Translations under genes and position numbers: made by a program
The notes under the pieces: generated by a model
The model's database searches: none
The model's input: the letters and a program-made list of their open reading frames with translations, nothing else
What the model was told of the DNA's origin: nothing
NCBI RefSeq assembly: GCF_018143015.1
Contig: NC_054746.1
Location: 10,246,032-10,310,031, forward strand
Length of the DNA stretch: 64,000 bases
Reading direction: 5' to 3'
Source of the DNA: Lytechinus variegatus
Taxonomy: Eukaryota > Echinodermata > Echinoidea > Temnopleuroida > Toxopneustidae
Shown: positions 21,661 to 34,000 of the stretch, piece after piece
Layout: each line of letters begins with the position of its first letter
Numbering within the stretch: the stretch's first letter is position 1

Positions 21661-21945
21661 AACAATATTAATAATATAGGTATATTTACCCAGGGTAGCC
21701 ACTTCAGTTTCAAAAACTTCTACCAGCAGGCCCTGCTAATATCATTACCCTGGCTTTAGCTGAGCTGCCTAGGTGCTCAAGCATTCAAGAAATTTCTTCC
21801 TACCAGGTACCCATTTACCTCACCTGGGTTGAGTGCAGCACAATGTGGATGAGTTTCTTGCTGAAGGAAATTACCCCCCCCCCCCCCCCCCCCCCCCGTT
21901 TCAAAGTCAGAAGACTAATCCACTGGGCCACAACGCTCCACATCC
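21660..21945 (-). mobile_element. SINE copy 3, inserted tail-to-tail with the LINE
   Basis: Minus strand: head GTTGTGGCCCAGTGGATTAG (box-A-like), body as in the other copies, tail GAAGTGGCTACCCTGGGTAA, same tail type as the copy at 5,278. A C-homopolymer of about 22 bases (21,877-21,898) interrupts the head. Confidence 0.7.
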
Positions 21946-23030
21946 GCTCATCCAGACTGAAAAATGTATTTATTACATTAACTAATTTTTCATGTCTCAC
22001 AGAACATTTCTCAATTAATTTTAAATATGTATGAATATAGATTCAGTGATCATGTTCTTCCTCGTATGAATTAAACATATCTGATCTGTTTAAGCATAAG
22101 CTCATTCATGCTCAAGATATCTTTTAGAAATTAGTAATTGCAAGTAAAAGCATTGTTTTATGCAGATCTTTTTAAGCAAATATTTGATATTCAAGCAATT
22201 ATTCCTGTGCAATTGGGTGTAGGTGAATACCACCGATTCCCGAAGCAAAAGCTTGCAAGCAATTGTTATTTGTATGCATCTGGTCCAAAATTTTATCATT
22301 GTAAAACTGATAAATTATATAATTACCATAATATATACTGAAACAGGTGACAAACCAAAGTTTCAGTTTGTCAGATTCAATGTTTGGATAGTTTTAAGCA
22401 TGCATGCATTTGAGTGAAAGATTATCTATAATCCATTGCAACAAAAAAATACAAATTTATTTGTACTAATCTGTTATTCCTTAAAGGTTGAATTATTTAG
22501 TTTGAGTACTTACACCACAAAAAACAGAATAGTAAATGAAACAATAAAATAAATATACAGTTCAATGTAGACATTGTTCATATTTGGTAATATTTTACAT
22601 GAATAATACATGGTCACATTAATTTGAAATAGAAGTTCAAATGACATACTGGCAAATATAAATATATATCATATATGAACAACAAAATGAATAAACTAAT
22701 CGAACAGTACAATGATGACAAAAGTATGAATGCAAGACATGATTTTAGAAGTTTCAAAAGTTAAAATTGTGCTAATAACTGAATATGAAATGACACAAGA
22801 ATAGCAATATCGTGGCATGATCACAAACCAGGAAGATTTGTATCAATTTCATTCACACCATTGGCCGACGAGCACAAATCTATAAAATAATAGTTTGACC
22901 TATGTTAAAGTGCACATGGTCTAAGACATACACAATTATATACAAATGAATATGTATTGATATGCCTACTGTACATGCGTCACACACATTAATATCAACT
23001 AATGAATAAAAGAGGCCTAGATGAAATTCA
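21946..23030. other. Intergenic, no feature recognised
   Basis: AT-rich sequence without convincing exons on either strand and without recognisable repeats. Confidence 0.5.
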
Positions 23031-23059
23031 TGAAACTTCATAAAACATGACATTCTAAC

Positions 23060-23600
23060 ATAGATTAGAATTCACTGAGCAAAATGCCAAAAATTTCTTC
23101 AAAATCGGATAACAAATATTAAAGTTATTGACGTATAAAGTTTAGCAATATTTTGTGAAAACAGTCGTCATGAATATTCATTAGGTTGGCTGATGATGTC
23201 ACATCTCCACTTTCCGTTTTCTCATGCTATTACATAAAATCATATTTTTTTCATTATTTCCTACTTGTGTGAATAATATGTCTCCCTTATAATGAAATTA
23301 GTTGCCGCAATAAATATCTAATGCACTAAATCAGTTGTCAATCCAATCTTTCTAGTTCTTGGAGGAAAAAAATTGATGAAACCTCTATTCATATAATAAA
23401 ATACAAAAGAACAAGTGGGGATGTGACATCATCAGCCCACCTAATGAATATTCATGACTGTTTTCACAAAATATTGCTAAACTTTAAAATTCAATAACTT
23501 TGTTATTTGTTATCCAATTTTGATGAAATTTTGGGCATTTTGCTCAGTGAATTCTACTCTATTTATTAAGCTATAAATACTTTCAGACCGGACCATCCCT
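23060..23600. mobile_element. Palindromic TTAA-type MITE (family A), left end decayed
   Basis: Arms at about 23,066-23,215 and 23,410-23,565 are inverted copies (ATTCACTGAGCAAAATGCC against GGGCATTTTGCTCAGTGAAT; CATGAATATTCATTAGG in both). The right end CCATCCCT is followed by TTAA (23,601-23,604), the piggyBac-type target. A second copy is at 52,603-53,208. Confidence 0.7.
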
Positions 23601-23739
23601 TTAAGTTATTAGAATTATTCAGTTTGAGTGGCTGATAGTAAACTTGTTATAGAAATTGGGCATTTATTATTATAACAAGTGTTTATGAAATGGGATCCAG
23701 TACTGAAAACCCAAAGACAGAAGCACACAGATTACACAG

Positions 23740-23790
23740 TGTCCCAGAAAAAATGGGAAACTGGCATTCTCATTTATTTTTCCAGCATAA
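23740..23790 (+). mobile_element. Solo mariner-type end
   Basis: CAGTGTCCCAGAAAAAATGG resembles the terminus of the element at 8,525-9,691; no partner end found nearby. Confidence 0.35.
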
Positions 23791-23849
23791 TAATCTGATC
23801 ATGTTTATCATCTTGTCAGTGGAGGAGATATTGTAAATTTAAAGAATAT

Positions 23850-24445
23850 GAAATCAAAAGATTTTTATGTTTTACTTGTAAGCCCCCCAAAATCTGATCC
23901 ACATATTATACAATACTGGCAATCCAAATTAGGATTACCAGTAAATTTTGAATGGCAAAATGTTTTAATTTCAAACTTAAGTATTTAAAGTATAACAAGA
24001 TTCGACAATACAACTTGAAAATGCTTCATCATTTATTACCCTTTAAATTCAATGTATGTCGCTGGAAATTAGCTAATGACACATCTTGTATGTTCTGTGA
24101 AGTAGATGAACTTTTGTTCATATTATGTTAGAATGTAATCCTGTTGCTGATTTTTGGATAAAGATAAAGAATTCTCTGCAACTTATGTTTAAAATCACAA
24201 TTCCTATTAACGAAACCACGTTCATTGGATACAAAATTCACAATCGCAAGTTTACGTTAGTTAATTTGTTTATGATATTTGCACAGTATGCAATATACAA
24301 ATCCTATGTCATGTATAAGGTGCAAGGAAGAGCTTTTAATATATATTCAATTTGGTATGAGTTCAAGAAAGAGATACTTTTTTATGTAAAATGGGGATTT
24401 AAATCAAATGTTCACTTAATTCAAATGTTCGAAGAGCTTTAACCC
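23850..24445 (+). mobile_element. Tx1/L1-like LINE C-terminal fragment
   Basis: Plus-strand translation around 24,010-24,120 gives LKMLHHLLPFKFNVCRWKLA and SCMFCEVDELLFIL, the zf-RVT motif, and after a frame break the open stretch 24,125-24,442 (ECNPVADFWIKIKNSL and YEFKKEILFYVKWGF). Same LINE group as the fragment in XDH intron 18; dead. Confidence 0.6.
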
Positions 24446-24614
24446 TACAGAAAATTTTCATTTTTATTACAATTTAGATTATTTAAACAGTTGTCTATTA
24501 CATGTTTATATGCAACTTGTTATGTAACTCTATACGCACTGTGTTACGAAAGAAATTGTTAAAATGACAAAGGAATATGAAGAATAAAATACCTCTGAAC
24601 GAGGAAAAGGGAAA

Positions 24615-24700
24615 AAAAATCTTGTGACTTCCACTGACCTATTTGTTCTGAGCCAATTAGATGTGAGGATTTCAGTAGCTTATAACAAGTCAGTGGAATA
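24615..24700. mobile_element. MITE core fragment
   Basis: TTCTGAGCCAATTAGATGTG and AGGATTTCAGTAGCTTATAA match the inverted core of the GGGGAGCATTTCA family; ends are lost. Confidence 0.4.
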
Positions 24701-25440
24701 TAACTATTTGTTTCAGGTACAAATAAGATGGACACACTGGATTCTGGTTGTGTTTTGAAACAGCATTACCAATAATGAGCCATTGAACAAAATTCTTTTA
24801 GGTTAACACATCTCATTCATATGTATGTTTAAAAAATCTAATGGAAAATAAGTAAAAGTGATAAATTTTTGCCGTTTGAGTAGAGACACCGAGACACTGG
24901 TGCCAGCACTAATGAAGGTACATATTTACAGTAGCGTTACTTTAGCAAATTTTTTGACAATGGACCCTGAAAATTTTCAGATAAATCGCAAGTCAGAAAC
25001 AAGAGAATCACAAAACGAAACTCTCAGGAATTTCCCATGTTTGATCCAATTTCGTTATCACTCACTTAAGCAATCAAATCTCACTTTCAAAATAAAAATA
25101 ATGATGGATAATAGAGTTGAGCACACACATACCCCCACATACCCTAACATGAAATATAATTCATATCAAACAATTCAAAAAGAAATACACTAGCATTTAC
25201 ATTAAGTTATATCAATGTGGCTATTGACTACTTTTCCTATTGCAAAGTCACCAGCATTGCAAGATTATTCACCAAACTTGGCAAGATATATTTGAGCTTT
25301 GATTTACAAGAATGCATAAATGAATTATAAGTTCACACTCTCTCTTGTGATTAGATACATTCCCAGATAAAGCAATGCACTTACACACTGTCAGCTATGA
25401 ATATTTCAAGTAACAAAGATATTTGTTCCATATTACCAGG

Positions 25441-25515
25441 GGAGTGTTTCACACACAAAAAAATGCTCTGAGCCAATCAGATGCAAGGACTCTGGTAGCT
25501 CATAAAAAATGGTTG
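25441..25515. mobile_element. MITE fragment, GGGGAGTGTTTCA family
   Basis: Starts GGGGAGTGTTTCACACAC, then CTCTGAGCCAATCAGATGCA; no matching right end seen. Confidence 0.4.
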
Positions 25516-25597
25516 GCAAAACAAATATTTTTTTCATGGAAATGTTTGTAAACATTAATCAGAGAAGAGGGACCAAGACCGGCAGTATTTCAGAGAT

Positions 25598-25982
25598 GGG
25601 TGATTCCATGCTAGAAAAATCAGATATTTTCGTAACATTTTCAACCTACTGTCCAAACAAACAAAGAACTTCAATTTGTTTTGTGGTAATAATAGAGTAC
25701 TACTGGATAGACATATGAAAAAAATAACCAACAAAAATATGCTGTCCATGGGTGAATTAGATGTGAAAATGTTGCATGTCGTACTGGACATTTCTGAGTC
25801 CCGTACGACACACAACATTTCCGCCCTTAATTCAGCCAATTTTTGTTGGTAATCAGTTTTTCACATGACTACCCACTATAACTTTATAATTGACCAAAAA
25901 TAATTTTTCATTGCTCAAGCAATCAGCTGAGAGACTAGAAATTGTTTACAAAATGTCCCATACGACACGTATGGAATCACCC
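25598..25982. mobile_element. Palindromic MITE with TGGGTGATTCCAT ends
   Basis: TGGGTGATTCCAT at the left is matched by ATGGAATCACCCA at the right; internal inverted matches include GTCGTACTGGACAT against TGTCCCATACGAC. No coding capacity. Confidence 0.6.
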
Positions 25983-27600
25983 ACATGTGTGCCATCTTGT
26001 GCAGCATCATGCATCCTTCCTGTATTACTAATTATCACCTGGGTGGAGAGTGGCATAACTACTTGAATGTCTTGTTTATTAACACATTAGTGACAGCTTT
26101 AAACTAATATTTTCCAGGAATAATAATAATAATGAAATGTTTGAAGAATTCAATGGTCTCTTTGAGACTTGATATCAAATACCATTCACCTATTTCTATG
26201 CATGCCAGCAAGGTATAACATAAGTTCTTTTAAAGCACAAGTTAGATAAACAAATTTTTTCCATCTTTTTAAAAAATATCTTGGCATGGCAGCAAATATG
26301 CTCCTTGTATCTTATTGCACTGATAAGCACAGAATCGAATGTGAATTCAAATGTTCTAATCCATTAGATGGAAGTTAAAAGTCTTTTTTTTTAATTCATT
26401 TCTATCATCAATAGTTTCTATATATCTGGTGTTTCATCTCTAAATGTCTACAATATCTAATCTTTTTCAAATTGTGAATTCAGCCATATAGAATATTATG
26501 ATAGTCCTACAAACAAAACCAACTCCACACCAATCAAAGCTATTACATTATTTTGAAGGCAGTCAAATCAAATCAACCATGAAAGAAATTCTTACATTGC
26601 TTCTTTCAAGATGATAAATGTAACCTGCGACCCAAAACCAACGATAAGTCGACCCTAATGAATATTGAGATTTTTATTGAGCTTGAACATTTATTTCCTA
26701 AGCTTTAAAATGATATATGATGTGTTAAAACTGACCAACAACAACCATTACAAGTTCTTGATTGAATGCAGAGGAAATTCAGCAAGAGCTTAACAGTAAG
26801 GTGAAAACAAGGGTTAAAGTTTGGAGTTCACTCAATCATGAGATGTGTATACTGTGCAATCGCAGTAATGAAGTAGTATCCAAGAAAATCAAGTCTTCAA
26901 ATTTTACAGTAGAAAGAAGAATTGCTCTTTCAGATGTGCTATTATTTTAATTTTGGGTTTTGGGGGACTAAATTACTATTTTGGCTATTTACAGAGAGCC
27001 TTACCTGGTGACTTATCGGTGGTTTTGGGGTGGTAGGTCACAAATACAGATACACTTTATCCAATGTCAATGAAACTTGATCATCTCGTTCATTTCCTCA
27101 AAAGCTTGTTGGTCCTAAAATCAGGCAAAACCTTTATGCAGAGCTTTAAAAATAACAACTTGAAAGGCGAAGGTTGAGAATGGGTTCTTAATCGCCTCTA
27201 TAGAAGCTAAGTCAAATAAGATGAATAGTTTTGGAAGAAAAGAAATCAGGTCTTTTTTCCAAGTAAGGTTGCAGATATTGCATATTTGAGTTATCCATTA
27301 TCGGCAGCTGTAAATACATGAAACAACAATTTATTGTTCCTATTCCCTACGAATAATTGACACATGATGTCAAGCCAAGGCTAATAAGAAATATTAGAAA
27401 TACTGAGATGGGAAAAAACTCTTGGTTAGAGATGACATCTTTACAATGTTTTCCGGGGGATCTGGTGAGCTGGAGTTGGGTTATGGAGATAGAGTCTGGG
27501 TTTGTTGCATTTCATGGCAAATACCTTGTCTGAAAAATATTGATGCCTTAAGCGTTACAATAACATTAGCTGGCCTAATATCTTCTATTTATTGAAGCTT
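25983..27600. other. Intergenic, no feature recognised
   Basis: AT-rich; I see no exon with conserved sequence and no clear repeat here. Confidence 0.45.
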
Positions 27601-27609
27601 CAGTGATAA

Positions 27610-27626
27610 TTTATTTCAACTTTATT
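27610..27626 (-). promoter_or_regulatory. Candidate poly(A) signals of the ASB gene
   Basis: Two AATAAA hexamers on the minus strand, about 330 nt after the stop codon at 27,954. Position only; no transcript data. Confidence 0.4.
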
Positions 27627-27953
27627 CTCATAGTGTGCAGCCCTTCGTCAAGTCAACATTGTAAGGAGAAGATAAGCAAAATGAAATCCTGGATTTTGTC
27701 AAATAGAATTCATTGAGGAAGACTCGATTACATATCTTCAGTCATCACCACACTGTATGTGAAATTGAGTTTTGTCAGACATGTGTCAATCAGATATGAT
27801 TGTGGACGTCTGGGATCAATCTTTAACGTCAAGATCCGAACGACGTAACCAGGGCATGCATGGATTTGTAACTTCCCCACACAGATCGGATTACAGATGC
27901 ACGCCACGACACCTGTCACCGCACTTTTGAGCTTCTATCTGTCTCCGTTCCGT

Positions 27954-28093
27954 TCACATATGTCCAACGTAATCCTGCAAGTGTTGGGGTATTGGCAAGA
28001 GCCGCACAGACGTCGAAGGCTTGGCCAGTTTGGGAAAGCTGATGCTCCTTCGTATTGTCACTCGACATAGGTCAGCCAGTGACCGAGGCATTT
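27954..28093 (-). CDS. ASB gene last coding exon (SOCS box)
   Basis: Forty-six codons including the stop: MPRSLADLCRVTIRRSISFP ... LPIPQHLQDYVGHM. BC-box and Cul5-box are both visible. ATTCAG acceptor joins exon 5 in phase 1. Confidence 0.9.
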
Positions 28094-31000
28094 CTGAATA
28101 AAAGGAGACAAATGAAACAAAATTTGTTCAGCTTTGTCATCAAAAATATGGCAGGGAGACTTAAGTTCTTTCTGAAAAAAAAACTGATAAAAAGACTACA
28201 ATATAAACTCATTAATACTGAAATGTAACAAATAATAATATAGGAAAATAACAGTGGGTGGCTATCCATAAATGAAAGGTTGCTAGTAAATATAGGATTG
28301 GAATCAAGCCAGAATTCATCAAAGCCGCACATGTTGCATAAAATGCCTTCCACAAAATAGATAACCGAAATTGCCAGTTACTTGTTTAACACACTCAAAC
28401 GATTTATGGTCTATCATTTACATCATTATATAATAAAGTTTTCTTCCTCATTTTGATAACAAATAAGATATGAATTGTTTACGCATAGATGATCAAGAAC
28501 AGTTTGAAAATTTAATGTCAAAATAAAGTTGCACAGAAAAATTGGTTGAGATCTGTTCATATTGCTATGAACGTGCACAAGAAAGGGATGGCTCATAGCA
28601 TATCTTTTGTATTCTTTGTTAAATTTCTTTCACTCGTTTCTTAATGAGAGCGGGTACTGATTCCATGTATCTGCCCAAATTGTTTCTGACATGCCTCAGA
28701 ATTAATGGTTTTCACTTCACAATGTGTGAACAATTCAGTAAGTATTTGGTATTAATTCAAAGAAGAGATTCCATTTTCCATTGATCAAAATTTTATGATC
28801 GAAACATATCCAATTATTGAGATATCTTACTCAAAAAAAAAAAACGCTTTCCTTTTTTGTGGAATGCACTATACAAATCCATAAAAAGTTCAAAATGGTA
28901 AATTGTCAAGGCCCGGAATCAGGTAGAAGTCTGAAGACTAGCACCTCTGAGTTTTTTAATAAATGAGGAAATCAACTCTTTTATTTAATATCCATATATT
29001 TTTATTGATCTTTTACAGTTTACGTATTTTGATTTCATTATTTTTAATTTACCCTTTCCTCATTATCTTATGTACATGTATATAAATTTTCATTGCTTAA
29101 GTATTCTTGCCTATACACATATTTCTCACGTCAGTTTTTACAAAGGTTACTGCTTTTTAATGTTTGAAATATGTTATGAGTCTTTTAATTGTTTTTACTT
29201 TGTATACATGACCAATGCAGCCATTTGGCTGCAACTCATGTTTTTAATAAACCTTGAATTGAATTGAATAATAGGGCTTACTAATTGTAATTAATCACCA
29301 ATTCAAGATGGCTTCATTGACCTTGGACACACTCAAATTCTCATCTGTTTATATGGTGAAGTACCAATGTCATAGTTTTACTCTGAATTTCATTTACAAT
29401 TAGATTAACAGTGAATATACAAAATTTTGATAAAGGGCCAGTAATGTGAATTATACTCAAGTTTCATCAAGAATTCCAATCTTACAAAAGTGTTGTGTTT
29501 GTTTAATATTTCCTCAACTGTGAACCTTGTGATAGTTTGAATTTTGAGATATCTAGCATCCATCAGTTAATGTTTTTATTTTTTATTTTTATTTATAAGG
29601 GCACTTTGCACCCTTATCCTACAAGTTTAGTGAATTATTGGATATCAGAAGACTACTGACAAAGATCATATCCTGAAAATTTCTGACCATTCCATTCTCA
29701 GAAAATTGTTATCTCTCGCAAATAATAATACGGAGATGGAAATGGATCAAAATTAATTTCCATAAACACTCACACAATTCATCCAAACACGGATTTTATG
29801 TATATCCTCAATATCATAGCTACTTTAGGGCATATAAATTCATATTATCATATCATGAATTGGAATAGATAGACACTTTTTTTTTTGGAGGGAGGGGGGT
29901 CTATTAACTTAGAATAAAGCGATATGCACACAAGTAAAAATAAGAAATCAATGAACATGATTAATTAGACTGGTGGTCTATTTCAAGCCTTGATGTTATG
30001 AAGATGCATTATTTCAACTGAAGAGAGTACACAATGAATAAAACTTCAACATAAACTGTAGTTTCCTTACCAATAAAGTCAACAAGAATTGCATTGAGAT
30101 GTTCATCCTTTGGAATTTCGTCTGTATAAAACCACCAAATCCTAGCGACATCCTCAATAGTCCTTCCCTGCAGATGAATATCACTGAAATTCACAGAGTC
30201 TAAATCAAGCCTGAATCCAGCCCGCAATATGACTTCAAAGCATGACGGCGGTCGCTCCCACACAGCGGCATCTCTGATAGGAAAATGGATGTCTCTGAGA
30301 GATGGGCAAGATTTCATGTCGGCACAGTGAGCGAGGAGGATCTCCAAGAGTGCGCTGCTCTTTAGAAAGGCATTGTAGAGAGGGCATCTATCCAGTGGCT
30401 CGGCGATGGGAAGATTGTGATAAAGCGGTGACGCCCCCTTTGACAGGAGATACCTCGCTAGTTCAAGATTGACCTTGTCAATGCAGGTGAGGATAGGAAG
30501 CGCATCTTCCGATGATCGGAACTGCTCAAGTTCTGCTGGGGGTAGCTTGACACCCATGTCAGCATCAAATCCTGCATCAATGAGCGCCTGAACACAGGGG
30601 AGATTCCCCTTGCGAACCGCTAAGCACATTGCACTGTTCCTTGACATTAAGGTCTTATTATCACTACACTTCTCTAGAATGACTTGTAATGATCTGCAAA
30701 GGAAGAAAAGAAAATAGACAGGTTTACTTTGGGTACTGAAGATACAAAATATAAATCCACATCCACATTATAAGGTTATCAATTTGAAGACTAATTTTGT
30801 TTCAGTGTGGACTCCATACTGAAACAATGTCACTGTCCACAAATTGAGATTGGTGGAGGCAAGAGGGAGGGGGATCGGAAGTTCAACTGTACCTTTACAA
30901 GTGGAACATCCCGGGCAGTCTTGCCTACATTGCAATGTACAATTCAATTAAACAGCATGTCAAACATTTTCATAAATTTACATGTAAAAATCATATACTT

Positions 31001-34000
31001 GTCATACTTGTATTCCCTACCTCTGATTCTCCTTTCATATAGAACATGAAAACTGAATGAATTTGATCAAATACCTTGATATTGCTTTCTTACGTTTTAA
31101 ATCATTAGTTCTCCTGGAAATTAATTGAAGAGTAAAAATTATGGTAAAATAATCATTTAAAAAAGTTTATGGACCTTAAATGAACTTTGACCTTGTGAAT
31201 GATCATGAGGCTACTGTATTTTTCTTTACTTATGAAAATATACAATAAGCAATGTAATCAACTGCGGAAATCAGAACTATGACCAATCACAAAACTTTAT
31301 GTCACAGGGCCCTGGAGCCCTAATTAATGGCAAAAGAAAAGTGGTCTATCCATTCCTTACTCTGTGCTCTCATCTTCGGCAGCCATATCGAGGGCAGAGA
31401 GGGGTGATTTCATGGATGAGATAGGATGCTTGTATAGAGCCATAGGATCGGCCCCACAATCCAGTAACCTCCGCACCGCATACACGTTGTTCTCCCTGGT
31501 GGCCACCAACAGAGGTGTGAGTCCAACCTTGGATGTGAAGTTTACATCGGCTCCTGATCAAGATGAAGACGAGTAGTTAGTGTTCTTGCCTTTCTTGGGA
31601 TGATTTCATGAAGCAAATAGTCAATGAATTTTACTGACAAATGTCATAAGCTATTGAAATCCTTGCATCTGATTGGCTCAGAGCAAATAAATCAGTGAAA
31701 TTCACAAATTCCTTTTTTTTCATAAAGCACTCCCCTTGCGCATGCTGAAGGTCTACAAGTAATTAGTGTTCTTGGGAGCATTTCATAAAGTAAAGAGTCA
31801 GTGATTTTTACCAACAAGTGTTAAAATCTACTTAAATCCCTGCATCTGATTGGCTATGAACATATTCTTTGGGGCGTCATGGTCTAGTGGTTATATAACT
31901 CGTTATTCAATCCGAGGGACCCAGCCATGTTGTGTTTTCCTTCAGCAAGAAATTTACCCACATTTTGCAGCACTCAACCCAGGTGAGGTGAATGGGTACC
32001 AGGTAGGAAGAAATTCCTATATAGGCAACACAACTAAAGCCGGGGTAATAATAGCAGCGCTTTGTATCCCCAGGCAAGAAGTGCTTTATAAATACAGCTA
32101 TTATTATTATCATTTGTCAGTGAAAATTACTGTTTAAAAAAAAAATTCCCCTTGATCAGTGTCTTCACTAAAGAGGCCAGTACAACAAAAATCTTCCACT
32201 GCTAGAATTTTCTAATCGACACGCAATGGAAAAACACATCCAGCACTTATTATCCCATTGACAAATAAAAAAAACATAGGAAAATTATACTTTTCTGTTC
32301 CAAGAAGAACCAAGAAGAAGGGTGCCAGGCAATGAAATTTCAACTGTTTATTCTTAAAGATAAATTCCAGTTTTGGTAACGATCTCAAAATGACTTTTTA
32401 CAGAATCTAATATAATGTCCACCCAAGTGTTTGTTTGTATGAATAAAAAATATGTGCCAAAGGATTCTTGGAGAAACTGTGTAATTGCTGAGAAATGAGC
32501 AAAATAAGCGTGGGTTTGGTCACTTCCATCGGGTCTTTATTCCAGCAATAATAATACACTGTCCCACGTGTGCCTATCTGTGTTGGTGATCTTCAGTTTG
32601 AACGTAGTCAGCGTAGATTTCAAGATTTCACAAAGTTCAGTTTATGTAACTGTACCAGATCTTCATCCTCGATGATATACTGACAATTAAGCCTGGTTTT
32701 ACAGACTTTCTCATGAAATCAGTGTTTACTGCAACTACTGGAATTTCTCTTTAAGGTTAATTATGAAGTAACTAGAGCTCCTCTAATAGCCAAAAGCCCT
32801 ACCCCCCCCCCAAAACTCATAGGTTTTCAACACCTTGTGTTAATTCACGTCCATCTGTTCTTCTTGTGTAACACTTCTGAGTACACTATCAATCTCTACT
32901 ATTTCATTAATACTGTATGCCATACATTCTTCTGGTAGGTCAAGACAGCATACCACATTTCTCTTTCGTAATAACTTGGCATGCCATATTTTCCTTTTTT
33001 AATAGAGTATTAACATATTTTGGTTTATAACATAAATTTTGTATTGGAAGTATGGTGAATCAACCACTCAATCAGTACAGCTGATTACCTTTTTCAAGCA
33101 GAGTATCTAAGATAACTTCATTCTGCGGTCTTGTTTTACGTATTATTTCCTGTAGATGCGGAGGAGGTTGGCTGAGGTAACGTAGCATGTCTTTGTGAGG
33201 TCCAAACTGAGCTGCCTTGAAGAGGGCAGTGAAACCACTGTTGTTCTCATGATTGACAGGGACATGCTCAAGCAACTTGTTGACGCACTCAATGTGACAA
33301 TTTTGAACAGCTGTAAAAGGAGAGAGATACAGAGAGAGGGAATGGCAGTCAGAGAAAGGGAGTGACAGACACAAAGAACAAGAACTGGCATCCTGAATGA
33401 AAGGGTTTAAAGGCCTGCTCACATTTTTGAAGAGATAACATTTTATCTTTCAATACTTCCAAAAGAAAATTACTACAAACATAAGGTGTAAAACAATACA
33501 AGAATACTGTATCACTAGCTTGTTTGATATGTATATTCAAGTGAACCTAAGCACAGTTTACTTTGAACTGATCACTGATTACATTATAAAAAGAAGTAAT
33601 CATTAAGAAGGAAATTATTATCTAGTCGTCTAATCACTAGCTTGTTCGATATGTATATTCAAGTGAACCTAAGCACAGTTTACTTTGAACTGATCACTGA
33701 TTACATTATAAAAAGAAGTAATCATTAAGAAGGAAATTATTATCTAGTCGTCCAAGCTCTGGAGAATAGGGCTGTTCAATATTTGATTTCAATGTCAGTT
33801 GATTATCGCCAGCAAAATATTGTCATTAACAGGATATAATGCAGAGTCCAACAATTCAACATATACGTTCATAATGAGCTGCAATTCGGTGGGAGCAGGG
33901 ATAGGGGGAAATGAAAGTAAGATTTTCTTCAGTGTTTGTCCATGAAAAACGGGCATTTGTGTACCAAATTTAGAAGTTCTGAGTTGATTTGAAGCAATAC

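Noticed and set aside
33072..33422. Longer reading of ASB exon 3 including LCLSLPFSDCHSLSLYLSPF
   Set aside because: That part is the pyrimidine-rich intron before the TTTACAG acceptor at 33,311.
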